A stretch of 64,000 nucleotides of DNA from Anderseniella sp. (lineage in GTDB: Bacteria; Pseudomonadota; Alphaproteobacteria; Rhizobiales; Aestuariivirgaceae). Made by a program: the position numbers and the translations under genes. Location: the NCBI GenBank assembly GCA_028289645.1, contig JANQOK010000013.1:310001-374000 (forward strand). The letters are read 5' to 3'. Each line of letters begins with the position of its first letter. The stretch's first letter is position 1. The notes below the pieces were generated by a model. It had not been told where the DNA came from, ran no database searches, and was given only the letters and a program-made list of their open reading frames with translations. This document shows positions 28,349 to 37,617 of this stretch, one piece after another.

Positions 28349-28561
28349 TCAGACCAGCTTTGCATCAAGGGGTGATTCAGTCGGCTGAACATAACGATCG
28401 AATTTGCCTCGGTCCAATCCCAGAAACCTAAAGCTTCTGACAATGAGAGCCGACAGCAAGGCAAGCATTCCCGTTTGAATGCCGACTAGCAATGGAATGC
28501 CACCTGCGGTCGCTGACCGACCCGGGAACGGCGCTCCCAACAGTTTCAGCAGTACGGCCAC
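28349..28561 (-). pseudogene. Short membrane ORF, possible 3' remnant of a decayed gene
   Basis: Seventy residues from a GTG start, with one clear hydrophobic stretch (PLLVGIQTGMLALLSALIV) and a basic tail. Its TGA is two bases before the next ATG, as in a real operon. The frame stays open upstream to a TAA at 28721-28723 with no ATG, GTG or TTG above 28561. It therefore looks like the end of a longer, damaged gene. A true small coupled membrane protein is the alternative. Confidence 0.4.
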
Positions 28562-29056
28562 TGCAATTCCGGCCAGACACCAAGGGCAGGAAGCAACACG
28601 TGCTGCCGCAAAGGTTGATAGTGCTGCATTACGTCCGACGTTGCATCTGGACGTCAGGACTTCTCCAGCGATGCCTAAATCGCAAAGTTCATCTTGGCTG
28701 ATCGGATCTGGTGTCGAACCTTACAACAGACATGAAAAACATCTCTTCGGGCGCCACAGCGCCTGTTTCCGGCCGGAGGCAAACTGTCGTCTGGTGTGGG
28801 CGCCGGCGTTGATCGAACCACCAGGTCAATCAAACCGGAGAGAGGTTTTCAAGTTGGGTTTCTGGCCGTCTGGGCACTTTCTCGCAGGAACTTCAAGCAT
28901 GCGCTCAGCACCTGTCGATGCTGCCGGATAAGATGGCTGGAAAGGTATGTTGCATGCTTGTCTACCGGATTTGGCCTGTTGAAACTGATGCATCAAAAAC
29001 GAAATGGCCCGGACTTAAAGTCCGGGCTCACTGTGCGGCACGAATGGTTGAGAAGA
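28562..29056. other. Stretch without a convincing gene
   Basis: About 495 bases between the membrane-protein pair and the DUF2852 gene. Only short, composition-driven frames are present. It carries the open but start-less extension of the small ORF (to 28723) and one hairpin near 29007-29027. It may be remnant DNA. Confidence 0.6.
28993..29027 (-). terminator. Probable rho-independent terminator of the DUF2852 gene
   Basis: A nine-base-pair perfect stem GCCCGGACT/AGTCCGGGC with a three-base loop lies at 29007-29027. Read on the minus strand it is followed by a T-rich run (ATTTCGTTTTTG). It begins about 30 bases after the minus-strand stop at 29057. Confidence 0.6.
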
Positions 29057-29440
29057 TCAGCTCTTTAGGCTGGTCTTTTCAGCTTCGATGGCGGTGTTGC
29101 GGTCGGCCATGAAGCGTTCGAACTCTTCACGGTCGCGGGCTTCGCGAAGTTTGCTGACGAAGCTGTTGAATTCCGCCTGTTCTTCTTCCAGACGGCGCAG
29201 GGTCTCTGCCCGGTAAGCGTCAAAGGCGGCGCTGCCGGTGGTGCTGGTCGTCGTGTTGGCGGACTTGAAGGCCGCCTTTACCTGGTCAACTCCTTCGCGT
29301 GCCAGATCGTCGATGCTGCCGCCCCACATAATGTAGGCGATTACAGCCAGGCCGATCGGCCACCAGGTTACAAAGCCGAGCACCACAGCTGCAACTGCAA
29401 GCGGGGTCCAGCGGCCCTTGTTACGCGCAAGCGTAGTCAT
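29057..29440 (-). CDS. DUF2852 family small membrane protein
   Basis: A 127-residue protein with one or two membrane helices (LAVAAVVLGFVTWWPIGLAV) followed by a helical, charged C-terminal half (RRLEEEQAEFNSFVSKLREA). Sequence layout matches DUF2852, a family found mainly in Hyphomicrobiales and close relatives. The start ATG 29440 has GGAGGG upstream; a longer frame to 29539 has no such site. No function is known. Confidence 0.85.
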   Translation of the reverse strand: MTTLARNKGRWTPLAVAAVVLGFVTWWPIGLAVIAYIMWGGSIDDLAREGVDQVKAAFKSANTTTSTTGSAAFDAYRAETLRRLEEEQAEFNSFVSKLREARDREEFERFMADRNTAIEAEKTSLKS

Positions 29441-29523
29441 GTGTAAATCCCTCCGGTTTTTTGGGTAACTGATGATCCAGATGTGGTAACGTGGTGAGCA
29501 GTGTTCAAGATGGATGATGCAAA

Positions 29524-30519
29524 ATGATGGCCGTACCACAGTACAAGACGCCTGAATTCAGCGATATTGTTGAAGCATCCCAACGCCTTAAGGGCCGCGC
29601 GGTGCGGACACCGCTGGTCCGTTCCGACATCCTGGACGAGATCACCGGCGGGCGAATCTTTTTGAAGCCGGAGTGCCTGCAGCGTACCGGATCGTTCAAG
29701 TTCCGCGGCGCGTGGAATTTTATTTCACGGCTTAATGCCCGCGACAACAGCGGCGGCGTGGTCGCCTATTCGTCGGGCAACCATGCCCAGGGCGTGGCTG
29801 CGGCGGCGCGCATGATGGGCATTCCGGCGCTGATCGTGATGCCGGAAGACGCTCCCGATATCAAGAAGCGCAACACCGTTGCCCTGGGCGCTGAAATCGT
29901 CACCTACGACCGGTTCGGCGAGAACCGCGAGATCATCGGCAATGCCATCGCGTCGGAACGCGGCGCACAACTGGTGCCGCCCTACGAGCATCCATGGATC
30001 ATTGCCGGGCAGGGGACAGCCGGACTTGAACTGGTCGAGGACCTGAAGGAGCACGGCGAAACACTGGACACCATGCTGGTGTGCACCGGCGGTGGCGGGC
30101 TGACCGCCGGCGTGGCGCTGACGGTTCGCGCAACCGTGCCGGATGCGGAAATCTATGCCTGCGAACCGGAAGGGTTCGATGATTACGGCCGCTCTCTGGC
30201 AGCCGGCGAGCGGGTTCGCAATGAACCGGGAGCCATGTCGATCTGCGACGCCATTGTAACGCCGACCCCGGGTGAGCTGACGTTCTCGGTCAACCAGCCG
30301 CGCCTGTCGGGCGGACTGGCGGTGTCGGAAGACGAGGTGCGCGCGGCCGTCCGGTTTGCCTTTGAAACCCTGAAGCTTGTGGTCGAGCCGGGTGGAGCGG
30401 TTGCGCTGGCGGCGCTGCTGGCCGGCAAGATCGACTGCCGGGATAAGACCGTGGCCGCCACGCTGTCAGGTGGCAATGCCGACGCGGAGCTGATGCTGGA
30501 CATACTGGCTGCGGCCTAG
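29524..30519 (+). CDS. PLP-dependent threonine/serine dehydratase-like enzyme
   Basis: A 331-residue fold-type II PLP enzyme. The PLP lysine is Lys59 in RTGSFKFRGAWNF, the substrate loop is YSSGNHAQGVA, and the phosphate-binding loop is CTGGGGLTAGVAL. It lacks the C-terminal ACT regulatory domains of biosynthetic IlvA, so a catabolic threonine dehydratase or a serine racemase are the usual readings. It stands alone between divergent and same-strand neighbours. Confidence 0.9.
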   Translation: MMAVPQYKTPEFSDIVEASQRLKGRAVRTPLVRSDILDEITGGRIFLKPECLQRTGSFKFRGAWNFISRLNARDNSGGVVAYSSGNHAQGVAAAARMMGIPALIVMPEDAPDIKKRNTVALGAEIVTYDRFGENREIIGNAIASERGAQLVPPYEHPWIIAGQGTAGLELVEDLKEHGETLDTMLVCTGGGGLTAGVALTVRATVPDAEIYACEPEGFDDYGRSLAAGERVRNEPGAMSICDAIVTPTPGELTFSVNQPRLSGGLAVSEDEVRAAVRFAFETLKLVVEPGGAVALAALLAGKIDCRDKTVAATLSGGNADAELMLDILAAA

Positions 30520-30683
30520 GGTCTTAACCCCAGGTTGAGCTCAATCCGGCGTAACCCTTACCCGTTGCAGTAACCTTTGCGAATGACCTAACATCCAAGA
30601 TGAGCCGACCAGGTAAGGTTGGCCGGGCGTCATGAACCCCTGGCACAGGCCAGGTGTTGTGATGACACATGGAGGGATGGGGC

Positions 30684-32975
30684 ATGGCAGTTCCTGGAAC
30701 AACCGGGTGGCGACGCATAGTTTGTGCATTTTCACTGGCATTCATGTTTGCGCTTTTTGCTGCAAGTTCGCCGGGCGCAGCTCAGGATACGGCCAATTCA
30801 ACAAACGTTGTTGATGCCATCAAACCGGCTTTGGAAAAAGCGGCGCGCGACGGTGCGACCGTCATCGTTGTGGGCAGTGCGACAGACGCAGCGAACGCTG
30901 CCCAGAAGGCCAACGAACCCGGCATTGCCGACATTCTCAACCGGGCATTGTTCCGGTTCAAGCTCACTGTCGGCAATGCGGGCAAGGCGATTGGCAACAT
31001 GAAGGCCACATTGGCCGAAGCCAGTCCCGACAGCAAGATCAACTGGTTGTCCTATGCTCTTTTGGCGGGCCTGGCTGCCGTCGTGCTGGGACGGCTGTCC
31101 GCCAAACCGGTCGCCAACTGGGTCAGGGACGTATTTGCCCCGAGAATTCCGGAAGTGCCCACCAGCAGACAGCAGAAAATTGGCTATCTGCTTTTCCGGG
31201 GGACGACTTTCAGCCTGTTCGCGGTGTTCGTCGCGGCGGTCGGCAGCATCATTGTCGTCATCTATGCCGGCGATCACATGCCGAGCCGGATAACCGGGCT
31301 TGCAGTTGTGTGGACATACATGGCCTACCGGCTGATGCGGGCCATCTACATCAACATGCTGGTTCCCAGTGTGCCCAATTACAGAATGATCAACATGGAT
31401 GACCGGGAGGCCTGGCGACTGTACCAGACCTTGCTGGTTGCCACGGCGATCTCGCTTTCCATCATCGGCGTATGCGTTTGGATGGACCACCTGGGACTTG
31501 ATGTCAGCACGCACAAGCTGATGCTGATGTTCGGGTCGCTGATCTCGGCACTGCTGTTCTGCTGTATCGCGGTGGTTCACCGGGCCCCGGTGGCGCAGGC
31601 CATTGCCGGGTTCGGCAGCCTGGAGGAAAAGCCGTTCTGGCTGCGGGCGCTGGCCCGGTCGTGGCATGTCATCCTTATCATCTATGTGCTTGGCGCGTGG
31701 GCGGTGTCCGCTGTGCGCCTGCTGCTGGACCAACCTGCATCCAGTGGTCTGGTCGGAGCGCCACTTGCCGTCCTGATAGCGGCGCTGGTGGTATACGGCA
31801 TCGCCCTGGTGCTGATCGACAAGCTGTTTGCCACGCGCGAACCGAAGCTGGCGCTGGCAGCGGCGACACCGGACGTCGACGAAGAAGCATCCCTCGACAG
31901 TGGCGATGAACGAGAGGCAGGACGTGATGTCGAAACCGGTTCCGGTTCGGTGTTCAAGGGACTGATCGAACATGCAGCGGCACTGGGCGTCGGGTTTCTC
32001 GGGCTGGCTGCGATTGCGCAGATCTGGGGCATCAATTTCGGTGACCCGTCAAACTGGGTGGCGCGTTCGCTGGACGTCATCGTCGTGCTGTTCGGGGCCT
32101 ATATCGCCTATCGCGCGGTTGAGCTGTGGATCGACAGCAAGGTCGAAGAGGAAGACCCGGACGCAGGTGCCGACGCGGAAATCGGTGGCGAACCGGGCGG
32201 TGCGGGGGCAACGCGGCTGGCGACACTGCTGCCGATCTTCAGGAATTTCCTGCTGATCACCATCGTCACTATTGCCGGCATGATCGCGCTGTCCGAACTG
32301 GGCGTGAACATCGCGCCGCTGTTTGCCGGCGCCGGCGTTGTCGGCCTCGCCATAGGGTTCGGCGCGCAGACCCTGATCAGAGACATATTTTCCGGCGCCT
32401 TTTTCCTGGTTGATGATGCGTTCCGCAAGGGCGAGTACATCGACATCGGCTCGGCCAAGGGCACGGTTGAAAAGATCTCCATCCGGTCCATGCAGCTGCG
32501 CCACCACAATGGCCCGCTGAACACAATACCGTTCGGTGAGATCAAGCAGCTGACCAACTTCTCGCGCGACTGGGTGATGATGAAACTGCCGCTGCGCCTG
32601 ACCTATGACACCGATGTGGAACGGGTCAGGAAGCTGATCAAGAAGCTCGGCATAGAACTGCTGGAGCATCCCGAGATAGGTGAGAAATTCATGCAGCCGC
32701 TGAAATCGCAGGGCGTGAACCAGATGGACGACTCGGCGATGATTGTCCGGGTCAAGTTCATGACCAAGCCCGGCGACCAGTTCGATGTGCGCAAGGTCGT
32801 GTACCAGCGTATCCGCGAGCTGTTCGAGCAAAACGGCATCCGCTTTGCTCACCGCGAAGTCACGGTACGCATCGCCGATGACGACAAGCAGCAGCCGGAT
32901 GAAACCAAGAAGAAGGCTGCCGTAGGTGCGGTGCAAAGGGTGATCGAGAAACCTGCCGACGTGCCGGGGGCGTAA
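30684..32975 (+). CDS. Large mechanosensitive channel, MscS family
   Basis: A 763-residue protein. A signal peptide (about 1-31, ending SSPGAA) is followed by a periplasmic stretch, about eight to ten membrane helices and an MscS core. The pore-lining block AGVVGLAIGFGAQTLIRDIFSG is followed by the beta domain FLVDDAFRKGEYIDIGSAKG and the C-terminal alpha/beta cage. It is of the long MscK/YbiO-like class that opens under membrane tension to release solutes. ATG 30684 is chosen because GGAGGGATGGGG precedes it; a start at 30669 would include that site. The C-terminus is Lys/Asp/Glu-rich. Confidence 0.9.
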   Translation: MAVPGTTGWRRIVCAFSLAFMFALFAASSPGAAQDTANSTNVVDAIKPALEKAARDGATVIVVGSATDAANAAQKANEPGIADILNRALFRFKLTVGNAGKAIGNMKATLAEASPDSKINWLSYALLAGLAAVVLGRLSAKPVANWVRDVFAPRIPEVPTSRQQKIGYLLFRGTTFSLFAVFVAAVGSIIVVIYAGDHMPSRITGLAVVWTYMAYRLMRAIYINMLVPSVPNYRMINMDDREAWRLYQTLLVATAISLSIIGVCVWMDHLGLDVSTHKLMLMFGSLISALLFCCIAVVHRAPVAQAIAGFGSLEEKPFWLRALARSWHVILIIYVLGAWAVSAVRLLLDQPASSGLVGAPLAVLIAALVVYGIALVLIDKLFATREPKLALAAATPDVDEEASLDSGDEREAGRDVETGSGSVFKGLIEHAAALGVGFLGLAAIAQIWGINFGDPSNWVARSLDVIVVLFGAYIAYRAVELWIDSKVEEEDPDAGADAEIGGEPGGAGATRLATLLPIFRNFLLITIVTIAGMIALSELGVNIAPLFAGAGVVGLAIGFGAQTLIRDIFSGAFFLVDDAFRKGEYIDIGSAKGTVEKISIRSMQLRHHNGPLNTIPFGEIKQLTNFSRDWVMMKLPLRLTYDTDVERVRKLIKKLGIELLEHPEIGEKFMQPLKSQGVNQMDDSAMIVRVKFMTKPGDQFDVRKVVYQRIRELFEQNGIRFAHREVTVRIADDDKQQPDETKKKAAVGAVQRVIEKPADVPGA

Positions 32976-33032
32976 GGTCCAGACCTGGTGCGGTGTCGTC
33001 TATTATCGTGAATCAACCCCGGTTTGCGTGGC

Positions 33033-34001
33033 TTACGCCGCTGTCGGACTGTCGCCTGGTGTTTCAGGGCTGCTGTCGGCCAGTGGGATGTCACAGGCCT
33101 GATCGGCCGGCCGGCGGATGACGATGATCCGCTTTTTGGTTTTTTCTGCCGGCTCTGTACTGTCCGGCGCAGCGGTCATGTTCTGGATCTCTGCCGGCTC
33201 ATTTGCGGCCTGAGCCGGTTCGTCTGCTGGTTGATCCGTCTCAGCAGCAGGTCGGTCGTCGATCTGGATCTGGTTGGCGGCGGTCGGACGGGTAACGCTT
33301 ATGCGGCCGTTGGCCTTTATGGCGTCGTCGGCAGTCGAAGACTGTTCACCGTTGTGCGGCGCTGCCGGGGTCGGATTGGCCTGTTGTTCCGTCCGATCCG
33401 AGGCATCGTCAGTCTTTGCAGTGGCGCCATCATGCCGATCGGCAGAGTCAGCTGCCTCAACATCGGCAAATTCCATGGTGTCATTGTTGACGGGCGAGCC
33501 ACCTGGCATTTCTGCCTGTTGCTGCAGCGCGGAAACAATTGAGTTGTTATCCGCAAATATGTCGTCGTCAGATCCGACAAAACCCGGCGGATCGCCTGAA
33601 GTTTTTTCTGAACCTGTTTTCACAGGAGCGGCTTTCGCTGCAGCGAGCGGCTTGCCGGCAGCTTCACCGATCAGCTTGTGAGAGCTGCGCAGGCGGCGGA
33701 CCAACTGCGTGGTGCGGTCCAGCTTGTCGGCGATCTCGTCATAGTCGGAACCGTCATCGCTGCTGTCGGCAGCCGACGCATCCGTCCGGACGGGTGCCTC
33801 ATCATCCGATTCACCGGACATGGACTGGATCTGGGCTTCAAGCCTCCTGATGGCGTCCAGCAGCACGGCCGTGTCGGCCGCCTTGTGACGGCGTGCAAAC
33901 TCTGTCAGAAACCAGCGGCCGCGGCTGGTTTCCATGACAGCCTGTTCGATTTCCTCATAGTCGAGACCATCGAAGGTATCTAAGGCCTGATTGTCAGACA
34001 T
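33033..34001 (-). CDS. Acidic low-complexity protein with conserved N-terminal helix
   Basis: A 322-residue protein with no membrane segment. Residues about 10-70 form a conserved helical block (YEEIEQAVMETSRGRWF, then FARRHKAADTAVLLDAI) that I recall from uncharacterised Hyphomicrobiales proteins. The rest is Asp/Ala/Thr/Glu-rich and probably disordered, ending KKRIIVIRRPADQA near the C-terminus. ATG 34001 was preferred to a start at 34031. It faces away from the MFS gene. No enzymatic motif was found; a scaffold or chemotaxis-linked role is conceivable but unsupported. Confidence 0.7.
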   Translation of the reverse strand: MSDNQALDTFDGLDYEEIEQAVMETSRGRWFLTEFARRHKAADTAVLLDAIRRLEAQIQSMSGESDDEAPVRTDASAADSSDDGSDYDEIADKLDRTTQLVRRLRSSHKLIGEAAGKPLAAAKAAPVKTGSEKTSGDPPGFVGSDDDIFADNNSIVSALQQQAEMPGGSPVNNDTMEFADVEAADSADRHDGATAKTDDASDRTEQQANPTPAAPHNGEQSSTADDAIKANGRISVTRPTAANQIQIDDRPAAETDQPADEPAQAANEPAEIQNMTAAPDSTEPAEKTKKRIIVIRRPADQACDIPLADSSPETPGDSPTAA

Positions 34002-34124
34002 GGTGACTAAGTTCCCTGCGCTCAAACGCATAACTAACCGGTGGTGATACTATTAACGAGTTTGGTTACTGAAACCTTTCCGAGTGAGATTTACTTGTTT
34101 TGAAATAAGTCCGGCCAGGCTGAC

Positions 34125-35276
34125 ATGATCAACCCGATGGCAGTACGCACAGGCTCGGTTTACGGCTCGCTTCTGCTCATGGTGGGGGTGATGTTGCCGT
34201 TCCTGCCGGTGTGGCTGGCGGCACGCGGCTTTTCCATTGCCGAGGTTGCCTTTGCGATCGGTGCCCAATCGGTAGTGCGTGTGGTTGCCACGCCGGTGCT
34301 GACCTACATGGCGGACCGCTACCGGGCCCGGCGCAGGTTCATGATCGTGCTGTCGATGCTGGCGGCCCTGTTCATGCTGGCCGCGGGCCTGGTCGAAAGC
34401 AGGGCTGCGATTGTGGTACTGATCGTCCTGGCCGCCGCGAGCTGGGCGCCGATCATGCCCATGCTGGATGCAGTGGCCGTGGAGCAGTCGGATGCCGGCC
34501 TTTACGACTACGGCCGTGTGCGCATTGCCGGTTCGATCACCTTCATTGCCGGATCGCTGGGGGCAGGGGCGCTGCTGCTGGTCATCGACAAGGCCAGCCT
34601 GATCTGGGTATTGCTGATGACCCACATTCTGATGGCTGTCAGTGCGCTTGCACTGCCTAAACTGGGGGCGGCGAAAGCAGGCGACACCACCCCGCCGACC
34701 ATAGCCGCTGCAGGTACGGTTCTGATGACCGGCAGTTTTGCCCTTCTGGTCCTCGTGGCAGGCCTGACCCAGGCAAGTCACGCGGTCTATTACAGCTTCG
34801 GTTCGCTGCACTGGGAGAGCCTGGGATATTCCGCCGTGACCATTGGCTGGTTATGGTCGATCGGCGTGATCGCCGAAATTGTGCTGTTCATGCATGCACG
34901 CGGATCCATAGAACGGCTGGGGCCGGTGCTGCTGCTGATGGGGGGTGCCGGTTTCGGCATTCTGCGCTGGGCCGGCATGGCGTTTGATCCGCCGCTGGCA
35001 ATTGCCATGTTGTTGCAGGTCCTGCATGCGGCAAGCTACGGCATGACCCATCTGGGCACCATCTACTACATCCGCCGCTTCATGGATGCCGACTTTGCAG
35101 GTACAGCGCAAGGTGTCTTCGTGGCGGTTTCCGGCGGCGTGTTGATGACCAGCGCCATTGCACTGGCCGGCTGGTCATATGGTGCCAGCGCGGCGTTCAG
35201 CTATCTCTGGATGGCGGCCATGTGCGCCGTCGCGCTGATGCTGGGCGCCGTGCTGAAGCGGCGGACAGCCGACTAA
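34125..35276 (+). CDS. MFS transporter (MFS_1-like, phenylpropionate-permease-like)
   Basis: A 383-residue protein with twelve predicted membrane segments. The family-typical block is YMADRYRARRRFMIVL after helix 2, and the second half has AGLTQASHAVYYSFGSLHWE, which resembles the HcaT/3-phenylpropionate permease group (MFS_1_like). No catabolic genes for aromatics adjoin it, so the substrate is open. An 85-bp inverted repeat follows the stop. Confidence 0.85.
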   Translation: MINPMAVRTGSVYGSLLLMVGVMLPFLPVWLAARGFSIAEVAFAIGAQSVVRVVATPVLTYMADRYRARRRFMIVLSMLAALFMLAAGLVESRAAIVVLIVLAAASWAPIMPMLDAVAVEQSDAGLYDYGRVRIAGSITFIAGSLGAGALLLVIDKASLIWVLLMTHILMAVSALALPKLGAAKAGDTTPPTIAAAGTVLMTGSFALLVLVAGLTQASHAVYYSFGSLHWESLGYSAVTIGWLWSIGVIAEIVLFMHARGSIERLGPVLLLMGGAGFGILRWAGMAFDPPLAIAMLLQVLHAASYGMTHLGTIYYIRRFMDADFAGTAQGVFVAVSGGVLMTSAIALAGWSYGASAAFSYLWMAAMCAVALMLGAVLKRRTAD

Positions 35277-35351
35277 GGCATCAGGTTTTGTGATCCGCCA
35301 GTGTTGCCGACAGCATTTCACTATTGAGGGTCGGAATAATCCATCACGATC

Positions 35352-35436
35352 GTCATCCCAGCGAAGGCTGGGATCCAATGGTCCCGGTTTGGTAAGCACA
35401 AGTGGCACTATGGATTCCAGCCTTCGCTGGAATGAC
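35352..35436. repeat. 85-bp inverted-repeat element, copy 2
   Basis: Same 26-base arms and same 85-base length as the element at 18915-18999, with a different 33-base core. It lies between two convergent genes (MFS transporter and DgcA). Confidence 0.85.
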
Positions 35437-35470
35437 GACTGTTTGAAGCTGAGATATTCAGTCTGGTGCA

Positions 35471-36466
35471 CTAGCCCCAGAGCGCAGGCGGTGGCGGATA
35501 CATCAGCGACCCGTCAAAGCGGATGCCCGGCTCGCGGTCCCTGGCCAACAGCAATGGACCATCGAGATCGACCACGCGGGCGCGCTGGGCCACGATATGG
35601 CCCGGTGCCATGGCGAGAGACGTTGCCAACATGCAGCCGATCATGATTTCAAACCCCTGATCCCGGGCAGCATCGGCCAGCGCCAGGGCCTCCGTCAGGC
35701 CACCGGTCTTGTCCAGCTTGACGTTGATGGCCGTGTATTTGCCGGCGAGCTTGTGCAGGTCGTCCTTGCCGTGGGCGCTCTCGTCAGCGCAGATCAGCAC
35801 GCCGGTCTTGCCCAGGCCGCTCAGGGCGTCGTCATTGCCGGCAGGAAGCGGTTGTTCGACCAGCTCAACCGCGGTTTCGGCACATACCGCGAGGTAGTTG
35901 TCGAGATCGTTCGGCCACCAGGCCTCGTTGGCATCAATGATCAGTCGTGTGTCAGGCGCCGCAGCACGGATGGCGCGCAGGCGCTCATGGTCGCCATCGC
36001 CGCCAAGCTTGATCTTGAGCAGGGGCCTACTGCCAGCCTCGGCAGCCGCCTGTGCCATTTTTTCCGGCGTGTCGAGGCTGAGCGTATAAGCGGTGATGAC
36101 CGCGTCCGGCTGCTTGTCCAGCCCGGCCAGTTTCCAGACCGGTGTGCCGGTCAGCTTCGCCTCCAGATCCCACAATGCACAATCCAGAGCGTTCTGGGCT
36201 GCGTGCAGGTTCAGGATTTGCGGTACGTCGGCCCGCGTGCAGCCTGCTTCAACCTGCGCACGAACCGTATTTATTGCGTCCAGTGTGGCGTCGATGGTTT
36301 CGTTGTAGCGGGCGTACGGCACGCTTTCCCCGACACCGACGGCACCATCCTGCTCCAGGGTGACCTTGATCACCTCGGCACTGGTCTTGGTGCCGCGAGA
36401 GATGGAGAAGCTGCCGGCAATCGGCCAGCTCTCATGAGCGACACTGAGTTTGCGTGACACTGCCAT
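35471..36466 (-). CDS. dgcA: N-acetyl-D-glutamate racemase / dipeptide epimerase, enolase superfamily
   Basis: A 331-residue muconate-lactonizing-type enolase-superfamily enzyme. The catalytic Lys pair is in PLLKIKLGGDGD. Metal ligands lie in LIIDANEAWW, VELVEQPLPAG and LICADESAHG, and the second catalytic Lys is in INVKLDKTGG. The family includes L-Ala-D/L-Glu epimerases. Here its ATG overlaps the stop of a DUF1611 gene (ATGA), the arrangement of the DgcN-DgcA D-glutamate catabolic pair, in which N-acetyl-D-Glu is racemised to the L form. That specific role rests on the pairing. Confidence 0.88.
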   Translation of the reverse strand: MAVSRKLSVAHESWPIAGSFSISRGTKTSAEVIKVTLEQDGAVGVGESVPYARYNETIDATLDAINTVRAQVEAGCTRADVPQILNLHAAQNALDCALWDLEAKLTGTPVWKLAGLDKQPDAVITAYTLSLDTPEKMAQAAAEAGSRPLLKIKLGGDGDHERLRAIRAAAPDTRLIIDANEAWWPNDLDNYLAVCAETAVELVEQPLPAGNDDALSGLGKTGVLICADESAHGKDDLHKLAGKYTAINVKLDKTGGLTEALALADAARDQGFEIMIGCMLATSLAMAPGHIVAQRARVVDLDGPLLLARDREPGIRFDGSLMYPPPPALWG

Positions 36467-37476
36467 CAGGACGCAAAACGCTTCTGTAGCTCATCGACTA
36501 TCGGCGCCATGCCGGTGCGGATCGGGTCAACACATGGCAGGTCGTACTCGCGGGCAAGTTTCGCCAGATACTCTTCGGCCTCACTGTCGGACAGGTTCTG
36601 CGTGTTGACGCAGATGCCGACACACTGAATGTCCGGGTTGGTCAGGCTGCCTTCTTCGACATTGCGGTCGATGACCTGCTGGATGGTCGGCAGCGGATGT
36701 TCCACGCCGCGCATCCTGGTGCGCGTCGGTTCATGGCACACCACGAAGGCATCCGGCTGCGAGCCATGCAGCAGACCCAGTGACACACCGGCGAACGAGG
36801 GATGGAACAGGGACCCCTGGCCTTCAACACAATCCCAGTGATCATCGTCATTGGCCGGGCTGATCCACTCGGCGGCACCTGAGATAAAGTCAGCCACAAC
36901 AGCGTCCAGCGCGATACCGCGGCCGGAGATCAGGACGCCGGTCTGTCCGGTGGCGCGGAAGTCGGACTTCATGCCTCGTTTCTGCATTTCCTGGTCAAGG
37001 GCAAGGGCGGTGTATTTCTTGCCGACGGAACAGTCGGTGCCGACAGCCAGGATACGCTTGCCCGGCCTCCTGGTGCCTTTGCCGGTCGCGAAAGCGACAT
37101 CGGAAAAGCGCACGTCGTGCAGCTTCGCGCCGTGCTTTTCGGCTGCCTCAGCTATGTCCGGGATCGAGGACAGGCGCTTGTGCAGGCCGGTGGCAACGTT
37201 CATGCCGGCCTCGATGGCCTTGACGACTTGCGAAATCCAGTGGTCCGGCAGGACACCGCCGGCATTGACAACGCCCACGACAAATGTACGGGCACCGGCG
37301 GCAACGGCTTCGTCAATGCTCATGTCGGTCAGGCCGGTGTCGGCCTGGCAGCCTTCGAGCCGCATCTGGCCTGTGCACCAGTCAGGGCGCCAGTCAACTA
37401 CGCCCTGCGCGGTCTTGGCCGCCAGCTGGTCGTGAACATCGCCGAGAAACAGGAGGTAAGGGCGTTCGATTTCCAT
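36466..37476 (-). CDS. dgcN: DUF1611 protein, D-glutamate N-acetyltransferase (DgcN-like)
   Basis: A 336-residue protein of the DUF1611 family. The nucleotide-like P-loop is ILAVGTDCSVGKKYTAL. Other blocks are FVVGVVNAGGVLPDHW and GQGSLFHPSFAGVSLGLLHG. Members paired with an enolase-superfamily epimerase are D-Glu N-acetyltransferases (DgcN), and this one overlaps its partner by an ATGA. A GTG start at 37485 is the alternative. The pair would let the cell use D-glutamate, for instance from peptidoglycan or seawater. Confidence 0.87.
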   Translation of the reverse strand: MEIERPYLLFLGDVHDQLAAKTAQGVVDWRPDWCTGQMRLEGCQADTGLTDMSIDEAVAAGARTFVVGVVNAGGVLPDHWISQVVKAIEAGMNVATGLHKRLSSIPDIAEAAEKHGAKLHDVRFSDVAFATGKGTRRPGKRILAVGTDCSVGKKYTALALDQEMQKRGMKSDFRATGQTGVLISGRGIALDAVVADFISGAAEWISPANDDDHWDCVEGQGSLFHPSFAGVSLGLLHGSQPDAFVVCHEPTRTRMRGVEHPLPTIQQVIDRNVEEGSLTNPDIQCVGICVNTQNLSDSEAEEYLAKLAREYDLPCVDPIRTGMAPIVDELQKRFAS

Positions 37477-37617
37477 GTGTCGCACTCGTCAGTCAAAGGT
37501 GGTCGTTGCGTGCCCTAGGCACCACAAGATTTAACGTTGCGCAAGAGGGCAGTGCATTGCGGCGGATGGAGCCAGATTTCCGGCGTCTGGCCGGTTGTCG
37601 GCAGCCGAACCGCAGGT

